NCBI GenBank assembly: GCA_024235255.1
Contig: JACKMT010000001.1
Location: 1,221,988-1,285,987, forward strand
Direction of reading: 5' to 3'
DNA length: 64,000 nucleotides
Origin: Chromatiaceae bacterium
Lineage (GTDB): Bacteria; Pseudomonadota; Gammaproteobacteria; Chromatiales; Chromatiaceae
Numbering within the stretch: position 1 is the stretch's first letter; the number at the start of each line of letters is the position of its first letter. A model generated the notes under the pieces. It had not been told where the DNA came from and ran no database searches. It saw only the letters and a program-made list of their open reading frames with translations. The position numbers and the translations under genes are program-made. This document shows positions 45,333-52,038 of the stretch, one piece after another.

Positions 45333-46802
45333 ATGCCGAAGCTATTATCTCTATCCCGTGCGGCCCGCCTGGCCGGCGTCAGCCGCGGTGAGCTGCAGAA
45401 ACGAATCCGGGAAGAGGACCTTAAGACCTTTGAGGGTGAACTGACCGTCGAGTTGCTGCTCCGGCTCTACCCGCATATCGATCTGGAAGCCGATCCCATG
45501 CTGGAGAAGGTCAGGCGGATTAGGGCCGAAGCGAAACCCAAAACACATTTCAGCGATGGCTGGATGCCCGATCCTGAAGTACTGATGACCCGGCTGAAGG
45601 AGTTTCAGCATGTACTGGTGCAGACCAAAGCCGCGCTCAACAACTCGGATGCGCTGCTGCAGCAGACGCTGGACGATCTGAACGCCGCGGCGCAGGCACC
45701 GGAAGAGCAGCTGCGGGAACAGCTACTAAGGTGCAGCGCCAATCTGGAAAGGGCGATGCAACGGGTTGAGCGGGCTGAGGATGCGCGCGCTGCGCTGTTC
45801 GCCCGGGATGTCATGCTGAAAATAGTATCCGCCAGTATCCGCCTGCTCCCGAGCGGCCACGAGTTTTTTCTGGAGGGGAGCGATTCCATTCTGGAAGCGG
45901 GACTCAAGGCCGGCTTGTATATCGACTACGGCTGTTCCAGCGGCAACTGCGGGGCCTGCAAGTGCAAAGTCATCTCCGGAGCCGTGAGCAAATTGCGCAG
46001 CCACGACTTCATATTGAGCGCCAAAGAGCAGGAGGAGGGATATATACTCGCCTGCTCCAACACTGCTATCTCGGACCTGGTGATCGAAGCCCGGGAAGCC
46101 AATGCCAAGGAGCCGCTGCCGCACCAGAATATCCGCGCCACGGTGCGCAAGATCGAGCCGGTTGGCGACGATCTTGCACTGCTCTTCGTGCAAACCCCGC
46201 GTACCCAATCGCTGCGTTTCAAAGCCGGACAGAGCGTCGCACTGACCACAGAGAACGGCAACCGAGCCGAACTCTACATCGCCAGCTGCCCATGCGATGG
46301 GCGAAATCTACAGTTTCTGGTTGAGCGCGCGCCAGGGAAGGGGTTTAACGATACCGTTTTCGCCAAAACCATGAATAAACAGACCCTGACCATAGACGGA
46401 CCCATGGGTGGATTTGTGCTGCGCGAAGACTCCAGCACCCCGGCCATCTTCCTGGCCAAGGGTACCGGCTTCGCCCCGATCAAGAGTCTGGTAGAGCAGG
46501 CGATCACCATCGACAATGCCGAACGGCTCCAGCTGATCCAGGTTGGAGGCAACCCACCAGGCTCGTATCTGGACAATCTTTGCCGCTCATGGAGCGACTC
46601 CCTGGATAACTTCGCCTACGCTTCGCCAGATCAGGATTGCAGCGCCGGTCATCTGGTTGAGATGATCCAGCAGGCAGCGGATAACATGAACCGCTTCGAC
46701 CTCTATATTGCCGGCCCGCAGGCCTGGCTATCTTCGGTCACCGTGAAAGCTCTCGCGCGCGGATTCAATACTACCTACTGGTACTGCCAGCCAACTGACT
46801 GA
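45333..46802 (+). CDS. HTH-like / coiled-coil / 2Fe-2S ferredoxin / FNR-type reductase fusion
   Basis: 489 residues. Residues 1-45 resemble a short helix-turn-helix (LSLSRAARLAGVSRGELQKR). Residues ~82-155 form a heptad-rich helix. A plant-type 2Fe-2S domain follows with ligands Cys201, Cys206, Cys209 (CSSGNCGAC) and Cys241. A ferredoxin-NAD(P) reductase domain (~262-489) ends the protein, with RAELYIASCP at the flavin site and AIFLAKGTGFAPIKSLVE at the nucleotide site. The last two domains make a one-protein NAD(P)H-to-ferredoxin reductase. The N-terminal part is unusual. Context suggests a link to the formate dehydrogenase electron chain. Confidence 0.87.
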   Translation: MPKLLSLSRAARLAGVSRGELQKRIREEDLKTFEGELTVELLLRLYPHIDLEADPMLEKVRRIRAEAKPKTHFSDGWMPDPEVLMTRLKEFQHVLVQTKAALNNSDALLQQTLDDLNAAAQAPEEQLREQLLRCSANLERAMQRVERAEDARAALFARDVMLKIVSASIRLLPSGHEFFLEGSDSILEAGLKAGLYIDYGCSSGNCGACKCKVISGAVSKLRSHDFILSAKEQEEGYILACSNTAISDLVIEAREANAKEPLPHQNIRATVRKIEPVGDDLALLFVQTPRTQSLRFKAGQSVALTTENGNRAELYIASCPCDGRNLQFLVERAPGKGFNDTVFAKTMNKQTLTIDGPMGGFVLREDSSTPAIFLAKGTGFAPIKSLVEQAITIDNAERLQLIQVGGNPPGSYLDNLCRSWSDSLDNFAYASPDQDCSAGHLVEMIQQAADNMNRFDLYIAGPQAWLSSVTVKALARGFNTTYWYCQPTD

Positions 46803-46934
46803 CCGGCGAACAATACCGGCCTCCCGGCACGGCCTCCGAACCAGCCCTTTGTACTTCATTCCGCAGCTGCACCGCCGGTTCCGTCCCCGACTGCCGCGGT
46901 TGACACGGTAAATGGGTGGACAGTCACAAATCCT

Positions 46935-46961
46935 TAAAGATTTATTTATCCCTTCCGATAA
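46935..46961 (+). promoter_or_regulatory. Sigma-28 (FliA) promoter of chemoreceptor gene
   Basis: TAAAGATT, 11 bases, TCCGATAA, near-perfect to TAAAGTTT-N11-GCCGATAA. It is about 150 bases upstream of the chemoreceptor start at 47110. The rest of the 307-base gap (46803-47109) shows no gene. Confidence 0.75.
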
Positions 46962-47109
46962 GTCCAATTAATGGAATAGCCAGGATGAGGATCATTCTCG
47001 GACAGTACGCAGCAAGTTGATCTGCGGGATGCTTGGGTGTGAGGGCACCAGACTATCCCCCGACACTGCCGCCAACTGCCAAATTGCACCGTTGCTAGAG
47101 AGTAATATT

Positions 47110-48837
47110 ATGAGTCAAGGCACGCCTGACAATACCACTGCGAAAGCTGCGGTCAGCTACTCGTTTTCATTGTCCAGAAAGATAATTCTCTTCTTCGGCC
47201 TGTTGGCACTGCTACACATCGCCAGTAGCTGGCTGCTGCACAACGGCTTGCAGACGGTGGGACTGGCGTTCTCCGCTCTCGTATTGACGGCAATCGTGTT
47301 ACTGGCATGGCAGATGCGCAGACTGACGGCCGGACCCGTCTCGGAGATGGCTGACGACATGGCCGCAGTAACGCAGGGTAAAGGGACGCTTCTGCGCAAG
47401 ATGGAGGTGGCTACCGGTGGTGAGTTCGGCCGCCTCTGCAGCAACTACAATGATCTGACCGACAATCTGGCGAATACCTTCTCCGACATACGCCAACGCA
47501 CGGTCAACATCGCCTCCGACGCTACCCGGCTGCGTAAAGCGATTCAGGATGCCAGCCAGCGCTCATCGCGGCAGGAGGAGCTGTCGCAGCTTATCTTCCG
47601 CTCCAGCGAAGAGAGCACGCTGGCGCTAAATGAAGTCGCGCAGCGCACCGGCGAGATGTCTGTGCTCAACTCGAACAATATCGAGGATGCACGCGCCAGC
47701 TCCAAAGAGCTGGTTGGCGTCAACCAGATGTTCGGCAAGGTACGCGAACATATCACCGATTTTCGCACCACTGTTTCCAGTCTCGCACAGAACTCGGAAA
47801 ATGTTCGCACCAGTCTCTCCATGGTGCAGGGCTTTTCCGAGCAGACCAATCTACTGGCACTGAACGCAGCCATTGAGGCCGCGCGTGCGGGGGAGATGGG
47901 GCGCGGCTTTGCCGTTGTCGCCGACGAGGTCCGCACACTGGCCGGGAAAGTCCGGGATGCCGCCGCCGAAATCGGCGTCAATATCGGAGAGATGGCTGGA
48001 CTGGTCGACCGCACCCAGGAGGGTACGCGTGAGATTGATGAACTGACCGCGGAAACCCGGGAGGTCATTGAGCGGTCCACCAATCAGATCAGTAAAATGG
48101 TGCAGGATTTCGAAAGCAATCACGAACAGCTGGTGGGGGTCAGCGCCGCGATCGAGGAGCTTTCAACCACCAATCGCGGCATTAACGCCAGAATCAGCGA
48201 GATTCATGGCCTCTGCTCCCAAATCCGGGTGGGCATGGATGAGGCGGACAAATATTCGGTCAGTCTGCGCAGCAGCACCGAAGAGACACTGGAGGTTGTT
48301 TCACACTTTAAAGCCGGCACCGGCAATTTTGAAGCGGTGTTGGCAAAGGCGTCCGAGTGGCGCGATCATATCCAGCAGGTAATGGCACGGCTGCAATCCA
48401 ACGGAGTCGACATATTCGACCAGAACTACAAGCCGGTTAACGGGACCCTGCCGGAAAAGTTCATCGTCGCCTACGGGCCTGCGCTGGAGCGGGAGATTCA
48501 GGATTTCTACGACCAGTGCCGTGATCACTTCCCCGGCACCCGCTATTCAATCGCGGTGGATCGGAACTGCTATGTCTATGTGCATCACAAATCGGTGTCG
48601 CAACCTTTGACGGGCGATCCCGAGCACGACCTGTTGCACAGCCGGAACCAACGCTTCTTCAAAGACAATGAAAACGAGATCCGGCGTGCCAAGAACACCG
48701 CGCCCTTCCTCCTCCAGACCTTCATACGCGACACCGGTGAAATCTTGTGCGACCTGTCGCTGCCGATCCACGTTAACGGACGCCACTGGGGTGGGCTGAT
48801 CATGGGATTCGAGCCCAATCTGATAACTTCCGCTTAG
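47110..48837 (+). CDS. Methyl-accepting chemotaxis protein with C-terminal sensor region
   Basis: 575 residues from MSQGTPDNTTAKAAVSYSFS; the frame is open to 47017 but the extension is not conserved in type. Two adjacent helices (IILFFGLLALLHIASSWLL, VGLAFSALVLTAIVLLAWQM) lack a periplasmic domain between them. The MA signalling hairpin (SEQTNLLALNAAIEAARAGE, then RGFAVVADEVRTLAG) is intact. After it a ~150-residue cytoplasmic C-terminus (TRYSIAVDRNCYVYVHHKSV, RNQRFFKDNENEIRRAKNTA and a final HWGGLIMGFEP) probably forms a sensory fold. Sensing inside the cell, for example of redox state, is therefore likely. A FliA promoter lies upstream. Confidence 0.9.
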   Translation: MSQGTPDNTTAKAAVSYSFSLSRKIILFFGLLALLHIASSWLLHNGLQTVGLAFSALVLTAIVLLAWQMRRLTAGPVSEMADDMAAVTQGKGTLLRKMEVATGGEFGRLCSNYNDLTDNLANTFSDIRQRTVNIASDATRLRKAIQDASQRSSRQEELSQLIFRSSEESTLALNEVAQRTGEMSVLNSNNIEDARASSKELVGVNQMFGKVREHITDFRTTVSSLAQNSENVRTSLSMVQGFSEQTNLLALNAAIEAARAGEMGRGFAVVADEVRTLAGKVRDAAAEIGVNIGEMAGLVDRTQEGTREIDELTAETREVIERSTNQISKMVQDFESNHEQLVGVSAAIEELSTTNRGINARISEIHGLCSQIRVGMDEADKYSVSLRSSTEETLEVVSHFKAGTGNFEAVLAKASEWRDHIQQVMARLQSNGVDIFDQNYKPVNGTLPEKFIVAYGPALEREIQDFYDQCRDHFPGTRYSIAVDRNCYVYVHHKSVSQPLTGDPEHDLLHSRNQRFFKDNENEIRRAKNTAPFLLQTFIRDTGEILCDLSLPIHVNGRHWGGLIMGFEPNLITSA

Positions 48838-48850
48838 GCCGATTAAGCGC

Positions 48851-50251
48851 TCAGACAGCACCCCAAGCCTGGATTTTCCGATCCAGCGTTTTGCGCGAGA
48901 TACCCAGCTCGCGCGCCGCAGCCGATTTGTTCCGATTGTTCATTTTCAGCACGTGCAAAATGTGCTTTTTCTCCACCGCCTCCAGCAGCATACTCCCGCT
49001 TTCGGCACTATCGGCATCCTCAACACCGCTGATGCGCGAACCTGCCAGGCATTGTGCCGCCGGTGCATTGAGCAGGAGGCAGCGTTCGATCACGTTCTTC
49101 AGCTCCCGCACATTTCCCGGCCAGTCATATGTCATCAACGCAGAGATATCGGAGGAGCGTATTTCGGGGATGGGGATGCCAAGTTCCGGCGCCAGCGTCT
49201 GCATGAAATAGCGCACCAGCTCCGGCAAATCCTCCTTGTGCTCCCGCAACGGCGGCATCCTGAGCGCGATGACGTTGATCCGAAAGAAGAGATCCTCGCG
49301 GAAGCGCCCCTCCTTGACCGCGCTGTCGAGATTACGATTGGTTGCGGCAACGATGCGTACATCCACATTTTTCTCTTGATTTGATCCAACCGGGCGTATG
49401 CATCGCGCCTCCAATACCCTAAGCAGATGCGTCTGCATCGAGAACGGCATCTCCCCAATCTCATCCAGGAACAGCGTGCCGCCGTCGGCGTATGCAAACA
49501 GCCCTTCGCGCGCCTGCCGGGCGCCGGTGAAGGCACCTTTCACGTGTCCGAAAAGTTCACTTTCGAGCAGTTCCGCCGTCATGGCGCCGCAGTTGACCGG
49601 CACGAAACTGCCGCTGCGCTGGCTCAGACTGTGGATACCGCGCGCCGCAAGCTCCTTGCCCGTGCCCGATTCACCTTCGATCAGAACCGTTGAAGGCATG
49701 GGTGCCACCCGATGAATCAACCGACAGATATTCTTGATGAGCTCACACTCGCCTATCAATCCGCTGCGATCGTAATGCTGTTCCAACCGGCGCCTGAGTA
49801 CGTTGTTTTCCCGCTGTAGCTGCTGCTGCCCCACGCAGCGGAGCGCTGCCGCCCGCACCTGCTCGATGCGCAAGGGCTTCAGGATGAAATCGGCGGCACC
49901 GGCGCGTAATGCCGCAATCGCGGTCTCCAACTCCGCCTGTGCGGTGATCAGTATCACATCGGTTGCGCTGCCCCGCTGGCGCAGGTCAGTAATCCATTCG
50001 ACGCCCGATTTTTCCGGCAGTCTGACAGCGGATATGATGAGATCGAAATGGCAGCGCTTATGCAGCTCCTCTGCTGACGAAATATTGCATGCCATCTCTA
50101 CGAAGCCGAAATCCTTTTCCAACCCTCGTTTGACGAAACTCCGAATAGCCGCCTCCTGATCGACGATCAGAACCGATTTAAGCCGGGCAGCCGCCGGTTC
50201 AGGTTTGCTTGCTACTCTCTCAGCGGCGCCTGCATCACTGCCGAGCCTCAT
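48851..50251 (-). CDS. Sigma-54-dependent activator with degenerate receiver domain
   Basis: 466 residues. Residues 25-140 are a receiver-like domain, but the phosphoacceptor position is Ala75 (DLIISAVRLP instead of ..SD.R.P) and one of the paired acidic residues is Gln32 (IVDQE). Thr103 and Lys125 remain. The AAA+ domain has GESGTGKE (Walker A), the sigma-54-contacting GAFTGA and GTLFLDEIGE (Walker B). A Fis-type helix-turn-helix closes the protein (ARELGISRKTLDRKIQAW). Phosphorylation control by the usual route is therefore unlikely. The sigma-54 promoters at the fdh locus 4-6 kb away and the shared TGTCCCA motif make it a candidate regulator of formate dehydrogenase. Confidence 0.92.
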   Translation of the reverse strand: MRLGSDAGAAERVASKPEPAAARLKSVLIVDQEAAIRSFVKRGLEKDFGFVEMACNISSAEELHKRCHFDLIISAVRLPEKSGVEWITDLRQRGSATDVILITAQAELETAIAALRAGAADFILKPLRIEQVRAAALRCVGQQQLQRENNVLRRRLEQHYDRSGLIGECELIKNICRLIHRVAPMPSTVLIEGESGTGKELAARGIHSLSQRSGSFVPVNCGAMTAELLESELFGHVKGAFTGARQAREGLFAYADGGTLFLDEIGEMPFSMQTHLLRVLEARCIRPVGSNQEKNVDVRIVAATNRNLDSAVKEGRFREDLFFRINVIALRMPPLREHKEDLPELVRYFMQTLAPELGIPIPEIRSSDISALMTYDWPGNVRELKNVIERCLLLNAPAAQCLAGSRISGVEDADSAESGSMLLEAVEKKHILHVLKMNNRNKSAAARELGISRKTLDRKIQAWGAV

Positions 50252-50587
50252 CCTTTCCTACCTCGCCTTTAAATCGCTGTGAATTCACCCCTTAGATGAT
50301 GTAGGTCCGTCTGTTTTCCTGCTTATTATTGGTCTAATTTGACCCAGTTTGGGATAGCAATCTGGGACACTTTTACTCATTAAGCTAGCGCATAATCTTC
50401 CAATTGCAAATTCATACCTTTTATATCGGGAAATTTCTGGCTTTTTCTGATCGCAGCAGCGGCTATCTACTCGGTAAAACCAACGCTTTTACATCGCCAT
50501 CAATTTCCGGCATCGGTTTTGCCTCGGTAAATCTGTCATGAACAGAAAATGGACTGTCATCCCACCCTCCGAAAAAGCAACCGTGGC
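50252..50587. other. Divergent intergenic region of the sigma-54 activator and mobB
   Basis: 336 bases without a gene. TGGGATA (50350-50356) and TGGGACA (50363-50369) lie about 100 bases upstream of the activator; on the minus strand the second reads TGTCCCA, identical to the repeat at the fdh locus. Autoregulation is a reasonable guess. I found no clear -24/-12 element here. Confidence 0.5.
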
Positions 50588-51157
50588 ATGCTAGACTCTC
50601 CCCTGCCAATCGTCGGATTCTGCGCCTTCAGCGGCACCGGCAAAACTACGCTACTGACCTGTCTGATTCCGCTGATGAACGCCCGCGGACTGAGGATTGG
50701 TGTGGTCAAGCATGCACATCACAGGTTTGACCTGGACTGTCCGGGCAATGAGAGCCGTGCGTTGCGCACCGCTGGAGCCGAACAACTGCTGATCGCTTCG
50801 CGGTACCGGATCGCCTGGATAGAAGAGACCCCGAAAAGCGAGGGTGAACCAAAACTTGCCGATGTACTGAAAGTACTCGACCCGAAGCGTCTCGACCTGA
50901 TCCTGGTCGAGGGATTCAAGCGGGAGCCAATCCCCAAGATCGAACTGCATCGGCCGGCGCTGGGCACTCCACTGCTGCACCCCAGGGATCCCAATATCGT
51001 CGCTATCGCAACCGATACACCGCTGCTGTCTCAGACTCCCGGCCTGGCCCGTCTTGACCTGAACCGCCCGGACCAAATCGCTGCCTTTATCATAGATGGA
51101 ATCTATCGAGAATGGCGTGCGAAACACGCATGCGGCGCACTGCTGCGCGCACTTTAG
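50588..51157 (+). CDS. mobB: Molybdopterin-guanine dinucleotide biosynthesis protein MobB
   Basis: 189 residues from MLDSPLPIVGFCAFSGTGKT; an in-frame ATG at 50549 is possible and neither has a strong ribosome site. The P-loop GFCAFSGTGKTTLL and VVKHAHHRFDLDCPGNESRA are classic MobB, as is LILVEGFKREPIPKIELHRP. MobB is a GTP-binding adaptor that assists MobA in making the bis-MGD cofactor used by enzymes such as FdhA. No mobA or moe genes are in the window. Confidence 0.93.
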   Translation: MLDSPLPIVGFCAFSGTGKTTLLTCLIPLMNARGLRIGVVKHAHHRFDLDCPGNESRALRTAGAEQLLIASRYRIAWIEETPKSEGEPKLADVLKVLDPKRLDLILVEGFKREPIPKIELHRPALGTPLLHPRDPNIVAIATDTPLLSQTPGLARLDLNRPDQIAAFIIDGIYREWRAKHACGALLRAL

Positions 51158-51227
51158 AGTCTGCCCACACTATATCTGTTAAGCTAGCGTCACTACCACG
51201 AAGCGCTCCAGCGACAGGGTTGAATTC

Positions 51228-52007
51228 ATGTGTCAACTGCTTGGCATGAACTGTAATGTTCCGACCGATATCTGTTTTTCGTTTGAAGGCTTCAGCCGCC
51301 GCGGCGGCGAGACCGACGAACACAAGGATGGCTGGGGTATCTCTTTTTTCGAAGGGAAAGGGTGCCGCACCTTTATGGATATTAATCCATCCGCAGAGTC
51401 GGTGATATCCGATCTGGTCAGGCACTATCCGATTGCATCCCTGAATGTCATCGCCCATATACGCAAAGCCAGCGTCGGTAAAATTGCGTTGGAGAACACC
51501 CATCCGTTCGTGCGCGAGCTGTGGGGTGAATACTGGGTATTCGCTCACAACGGAGATCTCGAAAATTTTCATCCGCAGCTATCGGGTTGCTACCTTCCGG
51601 TAGGCGATACGGACAGCGAACTCGCCTTCTGTTCAATCCTGCAGGCGTTGCAATGCGGCGTTACCGAGAAGCCGGATCTTGAACGAATCTATGCGCTGCT
51701 CTTACTGCAGGCGGAGAGGATCTCCAACCACGGTATATTCAATTGCCTGATCTCCAACGGTGAGTTCATGTTCGCCCACTGCAGCAGCGATCTCTACTAC
51801 CTGATTCGCTCGCATCCTTTTTCCAAGGCGCAGCTCAAAGATCTCGATATGACGGTTGATTTTCGCTCCGTGACTACGCCGGATGACAGGGTGGCAGTCA
51901 TTGCGACCCAGCCATTGACGGTGAATGAAGAGTGGACCAGGTTTGCCGCCGGCCAATGCTGCCTGTTTTCGCAAGGGCGCATCCTGGCGGACAATGCAGC
52001 ATTGTAG
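51228..52007 (+). CDS. Class II glutamine amidotransferase (YafJ-like)
   Basis: 259 residues. Cys2 directly after Met is the expected nucleophile of N-terminal nucleophile amidotransferases. The motifs HKDGWGISFF, IAHIRKASVG and YWVFAHNGDLENF are present, with Asp in DTDSELAFC. The protein is a stand-alone glutaminase-type domain with no synthase domain, like E. coli YafJ. Substrate unknown. It ends 31 bases before the ACP/ligase/acyltransferase gene; co-expression is plausible. Confidence 0.9.
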   Translation: MCQLLGMNCNVPTDICFSFEGFSRRGGETDEHKDGWGISFFEGKGCRTFMDINPSAESVISDLVRHYPIASLNVIAHIRKASVGKIALENTHPFVRELWGEYWVFAHNGDLENFHPQLSGCYLPVGDTDSELAFCSILQALQCGVTEKPDLERIYALLLLQAERISNHGIFNCLISNGEFMFAHCSSDLYYLIRSHPFSKAQLKDLDMTVDFRSVTTPDDRVAVIATQPLTVNEEWTRFAAGQCCLFSQGRILADNAAL

Positions 52008-52038
52008 CGGATCGAAGATATATAGCGGCGGAGATGCA

